A stretch of 64,000 nt of DNA from Brevundimonas variabilis (GTDB lineage: Bacteria > Pseudomonadota > Alphaproteobacteria > Caulobacterales > Caulobacteraceae), in the NCBI RefSeq assembly GCF_014199945.1, contig NZ_JACHOR010000003.1, positions 434,001 through 498,000 of the forward strand, in the 5' to 3' direction. The notes under the pieces were generated by a model. It was not told where the DNA came from, ran no database searches, and saw nothing but the letters and a program-made list of their open reading frames with translations. Positions 17,483 through 26,834 of the stretch are shown one piece after another. The stretch's first letter is position 1. Every line of letters starts with the position of its first letter. The position numbers were made by a program, and so were the translations under genes.

Positions 17483-18352
17483 ATGACCAAACCCGCCACC
17501 GCGCCATTCGTCGCTGACCGCCCCCGCCTCGCCTACAGCCATATTCTGGTCCGCCCGCTGACACCCGCGATCGGGGCTGAGATCGAGGGCGTCGACCTGA
17601 CCACCGACCTGTCCGACGCCGTCTTCGCCGAGGTCGAGCGGGCCTTCGCCGAGAATCTGGTCCTTTTCTTCCGCAATCAGCCGATGACGCCGGACCAGCA
17701 CCTGGCCTTTGGCAAACGCTTCGGCGACCTCGCCATCCATCCGGCGGCACCTAGCGCGCCGGGCCATCCGGAACTGATGATCGTGGCCGCGGACGAACAT
17801 TCGAGCCGTGCCAACGGCGAAGCGTGGCACACCGACGTGTCGTGCGATCCCGAACCCCCGATGGGCAGCATCCTGCACATCCGGACCTCTCCGACGGTGG
17901 GTGGCGATACACTGTTCGCCAGCATGTACGCGGCCTGGGACGCCCTGTCAGACGGAATGAAGGCCCGCCTGGCGGGTCTCAGCGCCGTTCACGACGGCGA
18001 ACATGTCTATCGCGGCCTGTACGCCGACCAGGGCGTCGCGGACCGGCCGAAGTACCCAGTATCGATCCATCCCATCGCGCGGGTGCACCCCGTGACGGGC
18101 AGAACCGCCTTGTTCGTCAACTCGGGCTTCACCACCCGCATCGTGGGACTGGCTCCGGACGAGAGCGACGCCCTGCTGAAGTATCTGTTCCAGCACCTTC
18201 AGCACCCGGCCTTTCAGTGCCGGTTCCGCTGGACCCCCGACGCCGTGGCCTTCTGGGACAATCGCTGCACCCAGCATCATGCCGTGTGGGACTACTGGCC
18301 GGCTCGCCGGTTCGGCCATCGCGTCACCGTCAAGGGCGACCGCCCGGTCTGA
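17483..18352 (+). CDS. TauD-family Fe(II)/2-oxoglutarate-dependent dioxygenase (2)
   Basis: A 289-aa protein of TauD length, with AAGGAGG before the ATG. The facial triad is His116 and Asp118 (WHTDVS) plus the distal His in WDNRCTQHHAVWDY (about residue 265). The 2-oxoglutarate arginine is in RRFGHRVTV (about residue 280). This is the canonical taurine dioxygenase/alkylsulfatase/TfdA arrangement, in which hydroxylation leads to loss of sulfite, sulfate or an aryl group. No sulfonate transporter or sulfite-handling gene lies nearby, so taurine is not implied. It is divergent from the first dioxygenase across operator copy B and starts the plus-strand set dioxygenase, acyl-CoA dehydrogenase, crotonase, DUF1214, DUF1254. 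Confidence 0.9.
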   Translation: MTKPATAPFVADRPRLAYSHILVRPLTPAIGAEIEGVDLTTDLSDAVFAEVERAFAENLVLFFRNQPMTPDQHLAFGKRFGDLAIHPAAPSAPGHPELMIVAADEHSSRANGEAWHTDVSCDPEPPMGSILHIRTSPTVGGDTLFASMYAAWDALSDGMKARLAGLSAVHDGEHVYRGLYADQGVADRPKYPVSIHPIARVHPVTGRTALFVNSGFTTRIVGLAPDESDALLKYLFQHLQHPAFQCRFRWTPDAVAFWDNRCTQHHAVWDYWPARRFGHRVTVKGDRPV

Positions 18353-18389
18353 TTCCCACGCTTCTCCCCTGCCCCGCGAGACCTTCTGA

Positions 18390-20183
18390 ATGTCACTTCT
18401 GCTGTCCCGTCGCGATCTGGAGTTCCTGCTCTACGACTGGCTTAAGATCGATGGCCTGACAGCCCGGCCGCGCTATGCCGAGCACTCGCGCGAGACCTTC
18501 ACGGCGGCGCTGGCGCTGTGCGAGACGCTGGCGACCGATCACTTCGCGCCGCACAACCGCCTGGGCGACGAGAACGAGCCGGTGTTCGAGAACGGCCGCG
18601 CCCGCATCATTCCCGAGGTCAAGGCGGCGACCGATCTGTTTTCCGAGGCGGGTCTGATCGCCGCCGGCGCCGATTTCGACCTGGGCGGGATGCAGCTGCC
18701 CCAGACCATTGTCCAGGCTGGCCTGGCCTGGTTTCAGGCCGCGAACGTCGGCACCGCCGCCTATCCCTTCCTGACCATCGCCGCCGCCAACCTGCTGATC
18801 GCGCATGGCTCTCCGGCACAGATCGACCGCTATGTCCGGCCGATGATGACCGGCCGTTTCTTCGGCACCATGTGCCTGACCGAGCCGCAGGCGGGGTCGT
18901 CCCTGTCGGATGTCCGGACCCGCGCGGAGCCTCAGCCCGACGGGTCGTGGCGCCTGTTCGGCTCCAAATGCTACATCTCGGGCGGCGAGCACGATCTCAG
19001 CGAGAACATCGTCCACCTGGTCCTGGCACGGACGCCGGATGCGCCCCCCGGGGTCAAGGGCATCTCCCTGTTCGTCGTGCCCAAACGCCTGGTCGAGGAC
19101 GACGGATCGTGCGGCGCCCGCAACGACGTCGCCCTCGCCGGCCTGATCCACAAGATGGGCTATCGCGGCGTCACCAGCACCATCCTGAACTTCGGCGAGG
19201 GCGCGCATCGTCCGGGCGAAAAGGCCGGCGCCATCGGCTGGCTGGTCGGGGAGCGTCATCGGGGCCTGGCTTGCATGTTCCACATGATGAACGAGGCCCG
19301 GGTCGGGGTCGGACTGGGGTCCACCGCCTTGGGCTATACCGGCTATCTGCATGCGCTGGACTACGCCCGCACGCGGCCGCAGGGACGCAGCCCCGTGAAC
19401 AAGGATCCGACCTCGCCCCAGGTCGCCCTGATCGAACACGCCGACATCCGGCGGATGCTGCTGGCCCAAAAGTCCTACGTCGAGGGCTCGCTGGCGCTGA
19501 ACCTGTACTGCGGTCGCCTGCTGGACGACGAACGGACGGCCGAGGATCCGGCCGATCGCGCCCGCGCGACCCTGCTGTTGGACATGCTGACGCCCATCGC
19601 CAAATCCTGGCCGGCGCAGTGGTGCGTAGAGGCCAACAGCCTCGCGATCCAGGTGATGGGCGGCTACGGCTACACCCGCGACTATCCGGTCGAGCAGTTC
19701 TATCGCGACAACCGGCTGAACCCCATCCACGAAGGCACCCACGGCATTCAGGCCATCGACCTGCTGGGCCGCAAGGCGGTGATGCAGGGCGGCGCGGGGC
19801 TGCGTTTGTTGGCGGACGTAATGCGCCAGACCTGCGCGCGGGCCACCCATATCGGCGGCGAACCGGCAATCTTCGCAAGCCAGGTCGAAAGCGGCATCGC
19901 CCGAATGGAGGCCACCACGGCGCGACTGCATGGGCTGGGCGATCCGGAACGCACTCTGGCCAACGCCTGGACCTATCTGGAGGCGGTGGGGCACCTCGTC
20001 GTCGGCTGGATCTGGCTGGAACAGCGGCTGACGGTCGGCAATGCGACCGGCGATTTCGAGGACGGAAAGCGACAGGCGGCGCGTTACTTCTTCCGCTGGG
20101 AAATGCCGCGTATCGACGTGGGCTTCGACCTGCTGGACAGCCTGGACGACACCCCGCTGGCCATGCGCGACGCCTGGTTCTGA
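18390..20183 (+). CDS. Large acyl-CoA dehydrogenase with C-terminal extension (DmdC-like length)
   Basis: A 597-aa flavoprotein, about 200 residues longer than typical acyl-CoA dehydrogenases. Core motifs are MCLTEPQAGSSLSDV, KCYISGGEHDL, MGYRGVTSTILNFG and QVMGGYGYTRDYPVEQFYRDNRLNPIHEGTHGIQ, with the Glu of HEGTHGIQ in the catalytic-base position. The extra C-terminal helical domain is shared with the 3-methylmercaptopropionyl-CoA dehydrogenase (DmdC) and aryl/alkyl acyl-CoA dehydrogenase branch. It presumably introduces a 2,3-double bond into the CoA ester made by one of the two ligases. The crotonase gene follows after 2 bp. Confidence 0.88.
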   Translation: MSLLLSRRDLEFLLYDWLKIDGLTARPRYAEHSRETFTAALALCETLATDHFAPHNRLGDENEPVFENGRARIIPEVKAATDLFSEAGLIAAGADFDLGGMQLPQTIVQAGLAWFQAANVGTAAYPFLTIAAANLLIAHGSPAQIDRYVRPMMTGRFFGTMCLTEPQAGSSLSDVRTRAEPQPDGSWRLFGSKCYISGGEHDLSENIVHLVLARTPDAPPGVKGISLFVVPKRLVEDDGSCGARNDVALAGLIHKMGYRGVTSTILNFGEGAHRPGEKAGAIGWLVGERHRGLACMFHMMNEARVGVGLGSTALGYTGYLHALDYARTRPQGRSPVNKDPTSPQVALIEHADIRRMLLAQKSYVEGSLALNLYCGRLLDDERTAEDPADRARATLLLDMLTPIAKSWPAQWCVEANSLAIQVMGGYGYTRDYPVEQFYRDNRLNPIHEGTHGIQAIDLLGRKAVMQGGAGLRLLADVMRQTCARATHIGGEPAIFASQVESGIARMEATTARLHGLGDPERTLANAWTYLEAVGHLVVGWIWLEQRLTVGNATGDFEDGKRQAARYFFRWEMPRIDVGFDLLDSLDDTPLAMRDAWF

Positions 20184-20185
20184 GG

Positions 20186-20971
20186 ATGACCGACGCCCCT
20201 GTTCTGAGCATCGAGGAGGCCGACGGCGTCGTCGTCGTGAGGCTGAACCGGCCCGAGGCCAGGAACACTCTGAACCCGCCCCTGATCGAGGCCCTGACCC
20301 GAACCGCCCAGGATCTGCGGCGACGCGCGGACGTTCGCGCCGTCGTCCTGACCGGGACCGACACCTTCTTCTCAGCCGGCATCGACCTCAAGGGCGAGCC
20401 CGACGGCGGCACGCTGTCAGAGCGCCGCGTGCGCGCCCTGGTGGGACCGGACCTGTGCCGCGCCTGGGAGGAGATCGAAGCCGTCACGATCGTCGCCATA
20501 GAGGGCTACTGCGTCGGCGGTGCCTGCGCTCTCGCCCTCGCCTGCGATTTCAGGGTCATGGGATCGGGCGCGATGATGCGGCTGCCGGAGGTGGCGCTGG
20601 GCATGAACATGAGCTGGGGCGCCGTGCCCCGCGTCACGGCCCTGATCGGACCCGCCCGCGCCAAGCGGTTCATCATCGAAGGCGCACCGACGACGGCCGA
20701 GACCTGCCTCGCCTGGGGCCTCGCCGACGAGGTGGTCGACGACGGCCAGGCTCCGGACGCCGCCCGCGCCTGGGCGTCGCGGATCGCCGCCCTTCCTCCC
20801 CTACCCGTCCGAATGACCAAACAGGCGGTCAACGCCTGCGCCACAGCCCTGCATTCAGCCACCGCCTTCATGGACAGGGATCAGTTCCTGCTGACCCTGA
20901 CCACCGACGATCTCCGCGAGGGCGTGGAAGCATTCACTCAGAAGCGGCCTCCGGCCTTTCATGGCGACTGA
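20186..20971 (+). CDS. Enoyl-CoA hydratase/isomerase (crotonase) family protein
   Basis: A 261-aa crotonase-fold enzyme. The oxyanion-hole segments are FFSAGIDLKG and IEGYCVGGACALALACDF. In classical hydratases two Glu residues activate water. Here the first position is Ala115 (GGACALA), while the second is Glu135 (LPEVALGM). The loss of the first Glu suggests a reaction other than simple hydration, for example isomerisation, thioester hydrolysis or hydration with altered chemistry. It is coupled to the upstream dehydrogenase by a 2-bp gap and should use its product. Confidence 0.85.
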   Translation: MTDAPVLSIEEADGVVVVRLNRPEARNTLNPPLIEALTRTAQDLRRRADVRAVVLTGTDTFFSAGIDLKGEPDGGTLSERRVRALVGPDLCRAWEEIEAVTIVAIEGYCVGGACALALACDFRVMGSGAMMRLPEVALGMNMSWGAVPRVTALIGPARAKRFIIEGAPTTAETCLAWGLADEVVDDGQAPDAARAWASRIAALPPLPVRMTKQAVNACATALHSATAFMDRDQFLLTLTTDDLREGVEAFTQKRPPAFHGD

Positions 20972-20981
20972 GGAGACCAGG

Positions 20982-21587
20982 ATGACGCCGAACAGACGGT
21001 TACGATGGCTGGCGCCCCTCGTGGCGCTTGTCCTGGCGCTGGCGCTCGGGGCCGCTTCCGGCTTGCTCGTCGTCATGAAAGGCGAACAGATCGGTCAATC
21101 CAGCCACGACCACTGGCTGGGCAATCGCGGCGTCGGATCGACGCGAGCCGATCCCTGGACCAGGGCCATCATCGCCCGCATCGGCCTGCTGGCGCTGAAC
21201 CGATCCGAGACGATCTATTTCACCCGCTATAGAGACGACCAGGGGCGAGCTTTTCGAGCTGACTGTATCTACGAACTATCCGGCGCCGACCTGCCGGCCC
21301 GCTGGTGGTCCGTAACCCTTTATGGCGAGGACGACTTCCTGCCGCCGAACGACGACGGCGCCTTCAGCATCGACGCGACCCGAACGATCCGCGACGCCTC
21401 CGGTCGCTGGCGGGCGCGCATCGCCATGACGCGCGACGGTGCGCCAAACTGGATTTCGAGCCGTGCCGCAGACGGCTTCGATCTCTCGCTTCGGCTCTAC
21501 AATCCGTCGCCGGAGGCACTGGCCGACGAGACTGCGATTCCCTTTCCGGCGGTCACCCGCCTGTCTTGCCAGGGAGACGATGCGTGA
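20982..21587 (+). CDS. DUF1214 protein, membrane-anchored
   Basis: A 201-aa protein starting at an ATG at 20982 with AGGAG 6 nt upstream. Residues 8-32 form one transmembrane segment. The rest matches DUF1214: the ARWWSVTLYGEDDFL segment, the DDGAFSID turn and a C-terminal FPAVTRLSC. The function of DUF1214 is unknown. The stop overlaps the start of the following DUF1254 gene (GTGA). The two domains are often fused in one exported protein; here they are separate, coupled genes. The domain should face the periplasm. Confidence 0.8.
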   Translation: MTPNRRLRWLAPLVALVLALALGAASGLLVVMKGEQIGQSSHDHWLGNRGVGSTRADPWTRAIIARIGLLALNRSETIYFTRYRDDQGRAFRADCIYELSGADLPARWWSVTLYGEDDFLPPNDDGAFSIDATRTIRDASGRWRARIAMTRDGAPNWISSRAADGFDLSLRLYNPSPEALADETAIPFPAVTRLSCQGDDA

Positions 21588-22129
21588 AGCCGCTGACGTT
21601 CAAGGGGCTGGCGCTCGCGGCCTTGAGCCTCGCTGCTTTCGCACTCGGCCATATGACTGTCGTGGCGGCCTATCCCTATTGGGCCATGAACTCTGCGATG
21701 GACCGGATCAGCCAGGATGGCGCGGCCGTGAACCAGTGGCGTCACGGTCAGCGCGCCACTGGCAGGTCGCGCCGGATCGTGCGGCCCTCGCCGGATCTGG
21801 CCAACTCCAGCTGCGTCTACGATCTGGCCGCTGGTCCGGTTCGCGTCACGGCCGCCCCGTGGGACGGCTACATGTCGGTATCCGTCTACAGCGCCAACAG
21901 CGACAACATCTTCGTGGTGAACGATCGAAACGCGCCGGGCGGGGTCGACATGATCATCTATCTTCGCGGCACGCCCCGTCCGTCGGGCGCCGATCTGGTG
22001 GTCGAGTCCCCCAGTCGAAAGGGCATCGTTCTGCAGCGCAGACTGGCGCCGACAGCCGACCGGTTCGGCGAGGCCGCAATGGCACGCGCCGGCGACACCT
22101 GTTCTCCGCTGACCGATGGACAGGGCTAG
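21584..22129 (+). CDS. DUF1254 protein, membrane-anchored partner of the DUF1214 protein
   Basis: A 181-aa protein starting at a GTG (21584) that overlaps the previous stop, with AGGGAG upstream. Residues 4-25 form a transmembrane or signal segment (FKGLALAALSLAAFALG). The remainder carries the DUF1254 pattern YWAMNSAMDRI, then WDGYMSVSVYSANSDNIFVVNDR and MIIYLRG. No catalytic motif is known. Together with the DUF1214 protein it probably forms one periplasmic unit. Its inclusion in the operator-controlled cluster suggests a role in handling the imported compound. Confidence 0.78.
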   Translation: MKPLTFKGLALAALSLAAFALGHMTVVAAYPYWAMNSAMDRISQDGAAVNQWRHGQRATGRSRRIVRPSPDLANSSCVYDLAAGPVRVTAAPWDGYMSVSVYSANSDNIFVVNDRNAPGGVDMIIYLRGTPRPSGADLVVESPSRKGIVLQRRLAPTADRFGEAAMARAGDTCSPLTDGQG

Positions 22130-22136
22130 CAGCCCC

Positions 22137-22811
22137 CTACTCGTCCACCTGCCAGAGATCGGCGTGCAGGGAGGCTCGGTCAGCCGCCTTAACCGAACTC
22201 TGCATGAGCGCTACATGCGCCGTTTCCGCTCTGTCTCCGTCGCGCGCGCGGATCGCCAGAGCGACATCGATCCAATGGCGGGCGACCGCCCGCCTTCGGG
22301 GAGGCGTCAGCACGCCGTGCCGCGCCATTTGAACCAGCCCGCCGCGCATCAGCGGTCTGATCTGTTCTTCCAGGCTGCGGCTCCGCGCCACGGTCAGAAT
22401 ATAGCCGCCCAAACCCCAGGTCAGGCGAGAGAACGCTTCCGGCGTCATGGCCGCGTCCATGGACGCATCTGCGATCTCGCGGGCCAACCGCTCGATCTCA
22501 TCGCGCTCTTCGGGGGTGGCCCGAACCGCCGCGAACCTTGACGCCAGTCCGCTGAGCCGCAAGGCGATGAAGACAAAATCCCCGTCCAGGTCCGCGGGGC
22601 TTTGGGTGACGCGCGCGCCCTTGCCGGGATCGAGCGTCACCCAGTACTCGGCCGCCAGACTGTGCAACGCTTCGCGTATCGGCCCACGGCTGACCTCGTA
22701 TTCGGCGGCCAGCGATTGTTCGCGCAGACGCTCTCCGGGCCGGATTTCTCCCGTCTGAATCTTGCCGACGATATCCATGGCGATGCGCCGGGCGGACGAA
22801 ATCCGGGTCAA
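22137..22811 (-). CDS. GntR-family regulator with FCD domain (second full-length copy)
   Basis: A 224-aa regulator with a winged helix at residues 5-75 (RREQ-type helix pair LREQSLAAEYEVSRGPIREALHSL, wing GKGARVTQ) and an FCD-type helical effector domain. The first usable start is a TTG at 22811; the nearest ATG (22778) would remove part of the first DNA-binding helix. It is divergent from the TonB receptor gene, with operator copy C between them, so it probably controls its own gene and the receptor. It is a candidate repressor of all five operators, alongside the FCD regulator at 14740. Confidence 0.85.
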   Translation of the reverse strand: MTRISSARRIAMDIVGKIQTGEIRPGERLREQSLAAEYEVSRGPIREALHSLAAEYWVTLDPGKGARVTQSPADLDGDFVFIALRLSGLASRFAAVRATPEERDEIERLAREIADASMDAAMTPEAFSRLTWGLGGYILTVARSRSLEEQIRPLMRGGLVQMARHGVLTPPRRRAVARHWIDVALAIRARDGDRAETAHVALMQSSVKAADRASLHADLWQVDE

Positions 22812-22912
22812 GACAGTGGGTCCCAGCTCTCAGGACATCTCATCATCCGCACTGCCTAACCCCTCAGCGGCCATCTGTCGTCCCGCCTGATCGATCATCT
22901 GGAGATCACGAG

Positions 22913-22929
22913 TTGTCGATTATTGACAT
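22913..22929 (+). promoter_or_regulatory. GntR-type operator, copy C
   Basis: TTGTCGATTATTGACAT, identical to copy A, lies between the GntR gene (minus) and the TonB receptor gene (plus). A weaker related sequence, TTGTAAACATTACTGCAA, follows at about 22938. Confidence 0.75.
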
Positions 22930-23021
22930 AACGCGAATTGTAAACATTACTGCAAATCCTCGGACGATCCAACGATCCGTGGGGGAGCGATCGACACAGG
23001 TCGCAAGGGGGAGATCTTCGA

Positions 23022-25181
23022 ATGACTGGATATCGCACAAGGCGAATCTGGCTGGCCGGCGTCGCCGTCGCGAGCCTTTCCTGCGGCTTGTCGCCCGACG
23101 CCGCTCAGGCCCAAAGCGGGCAATCCGCTGCAGAGCCCGCCGCCGACCTTGAGGAAATCATCGTCACGGGGCGAAAGCGCCCGGAGCGGCTGCTGGATGT
23201 TCCGGCCGCGGCCACCACCTTCGACGCCGAACGCCTGGAACGTGAGCACATCGACAATCTGCCCGACCTGTTGCGCAGGACGCCTGGCGCCGTGACCGCC
23301 TATCTGGGCACGACGTTCAGCAGCGAGGTCATCATCCGGGGACAGGGCTCGGGCCGCGTCATCAACTCCGAAGTCGCCTCTGGCCTGTACCGCAATGGAG
23401 CCTACACGATCGGGGGCAACGTCGGCGGTCGCAATTTCAACCGGCTCGACCTGTTCGACGCCGAGCGCATCGAGGTGTTCCGCGGGCCGCAGGGGGGACT
23501 GTTCGGGCGCAACGCAGTCGGCGGCGCCATCAACGTCATCAGCGCGACGCCGACCGATGATCCTGGCGGAAAGCTCACGGCTCGTTATGGACGCTTTGAG
23601 CGATATGAGGTCGAGGGGGTCGTCAATCTTCCCATCAACGAGGCGGTCGGCCTGCGCGTCAGCGGCATCTATATCGACCAGAGCGAGGGCGCCTTCACCA
23701 ACACCTTCGACGGCCGTTTTCAGGATCGCGAAAGCTTCGAGGGTGTCCGGGGTGTTCTGAGCTATCGTCCGGGAACGAATTTCGAGGCCATCCTGACCGC
23801 AGATGTCTTCAGCGAGGACGGACCCAGCTTCGCCGTCGGCAACTACAACCCAGCCGTCACATCCGCCCCCTACGTCGCCAACGACAACCTGGACAGCCGC
23901 TTCGAGCAGAGCCAGTTCTCGACCATCCTGGAGACGAACACAGACCTGTCGTTTGGTCGGTTCAGCACCAATACCTACTACGTCGCGCGCGACGGCTCGA
24001 CGGTCGACGATCTTGACGGCTTCCTGAACATCACGTCTCCCCTGTTCGTAAACTACCGCCGCGACGCGACCGATGACTTCTATCGCTTCGGGCAGTCGGC
24101 CCACCTCGCCTCTTCCGGCGCGGGGCGATTCAGATGGCTGGTCGGCGCGGAATATCTCCGGTCGGTCGACGACTACTATGAACAGAGCCTGGGGCTCCCG
24201 GCGCCTGTTGCGGCGTCGAACAACACCGTGGCTGTGATTTCCGAGGACGATGCCTATGCCGTCTTCGGCAGTGTCGACTATGACCTCTCGTCAGACCTGA
24301 CCCTGTCGGGCGACATCCGCTACAGCATCGACAAAAAGAACGCCGAGCAACGGTCGACGATTTTCTCCGCGACCAACGTCCCGACGATCATCACGGGCGA
24401 TTTCTCCGAGACCTTCGACAATCTGTCGCCGTCCGCCTCCGTGACCTACAAGTTGGCGCCCAGAACGAGCGCCTACGCCCGAGTGGCCACGGCCTACCGC
24501 GCCGGCGGCTTCAACCCGATCCCTGACGGGGTCACGCCGCAGCGCTTCTCGATCTCGTACGAGGCGGAAACCACGGTGTCCTATGAAGCGGGGGTCAAGA
24601 CTGAACTGTTCGATCGCCGTCTGCGGCTGGACCTGACCGCCTACCGCGCCGACACCAACGACATCCTGCTGACCGACCGCGTCCCGGTCGGGGCGACCTT
24701 CATCAACTTCGCCCGGAACGGCGGCGAGGCGGAACAGTTCGGCATCGAACTGGACACCACCCTGGTGCTGAACCTGGGTGATACCGGCGCCACCCTCACC
24801 TTCGACGGCGCCGCCAGTTGGAGCCAGGCCGAGTTCGTAAGCGGTACCCTGAACGGGTTCGAGATTCCCTATGTGCGTCCCTATCAGGCCAGTTTGAGCA
24901 CAACCTATCAGACGCCTGTCGGCTCTGGGGATATGAAGGTCTTTGTGAATCACACCTTCACTGGGGCCTGGCGCGGCTGGCAGGACCAGCCCACGAACCG
25001 AAGGCTCGATGACCTGCATCTGCACAACCTGACCATCGGGGCGGAAACCGCGCGCTTGCGCGTGTCCTTGGATATCCAGAACCTGACCGATGAGTTCTAC
25101 AATCCGCAACGCACCTCGGCGACGGCTATCCGCGCCAGCCGACCACGGACCTGGCTGGTATCGCTGACCGGCAAGTTCTGA
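23022..25181 (+). CDS. TonB-dependent outer-membrane receptor (1)
   Basis: A 719-aa receptor. The signal peptide ends near residue 31 (AAQAQS), the TonB-box-like segment EEIIVTGRKR follows, and then come the plug domain (NLPDLLRRTPGAV, RIEVFRGPQGGLFGRNAVGGAINV) and a beta-barrel closing with the aromatic C-terminus WLVSLTGKF. A GGGGGAG ribosome binding site precedes the ATG. Receptors with the FGRNAVGGAINVIS motif are typical of Caulobacterales and Sphingomonadales and import diverse small molecules. Placed behind operator copy C, it is probably the inducible import route for the island's substrate. Confidence 0.93.
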   Translation: MTGYRTRRIWLAGVAVASLSCGLSPDAAQAQSGQSAAEPAADLEEIIVTGRKRPERLLDVPAAATTFDAERLEREHIDNLPDLLRRTPGAVTAYLGTTFSSEVIIRGQGSGRVINSEVASGLYRNGAYTIGGNVGGRNFNRLDLFDAERIEVFRGPQGGLFGRNAVGGAINVISATPTDDPGGKLTARYGRFERYEVEGVVNLPINEAVGLRVSGIYIDQSEGAFTNTFDGRFQDRESFEGVRGVLSYRPGTNFEAILTADVFSEDGPSFAVGNYNPAVTSAPYVANDNLDSRFEQSQFSTILETNTDLSFGRFSTNTYYVARDGSTVDDLDGFLNITSPLFVNYRRDATDDFYRFGQSAHLASSGAGRFRWLVGAEYLRSVDDYYEQSLGLPAPVAASNNTVAVISEDDAYAVFGSVDYDLSSDLTLSGDIRYSIDKKNAEQRSTIFSATNVPTIITGDFSETFDNLSPSASVTYKLAPRTSAYARVATAYRAGGFNPIPDGVTPQRFSISYEAETTVSYEAGVKTELFDRRLRLDLTAYRADTNDILLTDRVPVGATFINFARNGGEAEQFGIELDTTLVLNLGDTGATLTFDGAASWSQAEFVSGTLNGFEIPYVRPYQASLSTTYQTPVGSGDMKVFVNHTFTGAWRGWQDQPTNRRLDDLHLHNLTIGAETARLRVSLDIQNLTDEFYNPQRTSATAIRASRPRTWLVSLTGKF

Positions 25182-25200
25182 TCCGGCCGCGACCGCTTCG

Positions 25201-26820
25201 TCAGTGGGCGAGGCGGTCGCGATAGCGGTCGCGCAAGGCCATCTTGTTGATCTTGCCGGTGGCCGTCAGGGGCACGGTGTCGAAGACTACCTCATCGGGC
25301 ATCCACCAGCCGACGATCAACGGCCGCAGGTGGTCCCGCACGGCCTGCTCGGTCAGAGCCGCATCCGCATGCGTCTCGATGACCAGGATTGGCCGCTCCT
25401 CCCACTTGGGATGAAACACGCCCACGACTGCGGCGATCCTCACGCCCGGGCACCCGGCGGCCGCGTTCTCGATGTCGATGGAGCTGATCCATTCGCCGCC
25501 TGACTTGATGACGTCCTTGGTCCGGTCGGTGATCCGCATGAAGCCGTCGGCGTCGATCGTGGCGATGTCGCCGGTGTCGAACCATCCGTCCAAATCGACG
25601 GCGCTGGCGTCCGCCCGGTAGTAGCGTTCCAGAACCCACGGCCCCCGGACCTCGAGCGTCCCAGAGGTCTCCCCATCGTGCGGGCACGGTTCGCCGGCCT
25701 CGTCGACGATCCTCATCTCGATGCCGAAGGGCGCGCGGCCCTGGCGCGTCCAGATGACCTCGTCGCAGGAGTCCTGACCCCGCTGCACCAGGCGCGGCGT
25801 CGGCGTCGAGATCGCGCCCAGCGGGCTGGTCTCGGTCATCCCCCAGATCTGGCGCACCGTGACGCCATAGGTCCGCTCGAAGGTCTCCGCCATGACGCGC
25901 GGCACGGCCGACCCGCCGATCACCAGCCGCTTCAGCGACCCCGTGGTTCCGCCCGTGGCTTTCAGATGGGCCAGGTACATGGTCCAGATGGTCGGGACTC
26001 CGCCCGAGAAGGTCACGCCCTCGTCCTGGATCAGCGCATGCAGGCTGGCCCCATCGAACCGATCGCAGGGCAGAACGATCTTGCAGCCATTGATCAGAGC
26101 CACGAACGGCAGGCCCCAGGCCGTGGCGTGATAGAGCGACTGGCACGGCATGATGCAGTCGAAGGCGGTGAAGCCGAGCGCACCGTCCAGACCGGCCGCC
26201 AGGGCGTGGAGAACCACAGAGCGGTGACTGTACAGAACGCCCTTGGGGTCGCCCGTCGTGCCCGAGGTGTAGCAGAGGAAGGCCCCCGCATTCTCGTCGA
26301 AGCGCGGCCATACGATGCCCGGATCGGACTCCTCCAACAGAGTTTCATAGCTTTCGGCACCGACGTCGCCCGCCGATGTCCGTTCCGCGTCCGCCAGCAT
26401 GACAAACCGCTCGATCGTTGGCAGCCGCTCGCGCAGACGATCCACCAGCGCCGCGAATGACCGGTCATAGAGCAGCACCCGACTGCCCGCATGGGTGATC
26501 GTGAAGGCCAGCTGGTCGTCCGACAGTCGAGGGTTGGCCGTGTGCAGGACCGCTCCCAGGCCGGGCACGGCGAAGAACAGTTCCAGGTGTCGATGGGTGT
26601 TCCAGGCCAGCGACGTGACCCGGTCTCCCGGTGCGACGCCCAGAGCGGTCAACGCATTCGCCGCCTTTGCTGCGCGGCTCGCCAGGCCCCCGTGATCGTA
26701 GCGCCAGACCGGCTCCTCGACCAGGCGCGACACGATTTCCCGGTCGGCATGACCCCGCGCCGCGTGAACCAGGATGTCGCTGATCATCAGCGGGGTCTGC
26801 TGCATCAGGCCCGCAAGCAT
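25201..26820 (-). CDS. AMP-forming acyl-CoA ligase (medium-chain/DmdB-like)
   Basis: A 539-aa adenylate-forming enzyme starting at an ATG at 26820 with AGGGAGAGG upstream. The loop [11 protein letters not shown] is at residues 184-194. [46 protein letters not shown] and the C-terminal [14 protein letters not shown] are all present. The last motifs place it in the medium-chain fatty acid / methylmercaptopropionate CoA ligase branch. It is followed in the other direction by the M28-like and receptor genes, which are read before it from the same strand. Probably it activates an acid released by one of the cluster's hydrolases. Confidence 0.9.
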   Translation of the reverse strand: MLAGLMQQTPLMISDILVHAARGHADREIVSRLVEEPVWRYDHGGLASRAAKAANALTALGVAPGDRVTSLAWNTHRHLELFFAVPGLGAVLHTANPRLSDDQLAFTITHAGSRVLLYDRSFAALVDRLRERLPTIERFVMLADAERTSAGDVGAESYETLLEESDPGIVWPRFDENAGAFLCYTSGTTGDPKGVLYSHRSVVLHALAAGLDGALGFTAFDCIMPCQSLYHATAWGLPFVALINGCKIVLPCDRFDGASLHALIQDEGVTFSGGVPTIWTMYLAHLKATGGTTGSLKRLVIGGSAVPRVMAETFERTYGVTVRQIWGMTETSPLGAISTPTPRLVQRGQDSCDEVIWTRQGRAPFGIEMRIVDEAGEPCPHDGETSGTLEVRGPWVLERYYRADASAVDLDGWFDTGDIATIDADGFMRITDRTKDVIKSGGEWISSIDIENAAAGCPGVRIAAVVGVFHPKWEERPILVIETHADAALTEQAVRDHLRPLIVGWWMPDEVVFDTVPLTATGKINKMALRDRYRDRLAH

Positions 26821-26834
26821 CGGCCTCTCCCTGG

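Noticed and set aside
17483-18352. Naming the second dioxygenase tauD (taurine dioxygenase)
   Set aside because: The fold and metal ligands fit, but no taurine transporter or sulfur-assimilation gene is nearby and the cluster has a different logic.
18393-19994. Long antisense ORF (533 codons) opposite the large acyl-CoA dehydrogenase
   Set aside because: The plus strand encodes a full acyl-CoA dehydrogenase with all motifs; the antisense product has shadow composition and no domain.
18390-20971. A DMSP-type DmdBCD pathway
   Set aside because: The ligase/dehydrogenase/crotonase trio resembles it in family membership only; dmdA and any DMSP-specific feature are missing, and the families are broad.
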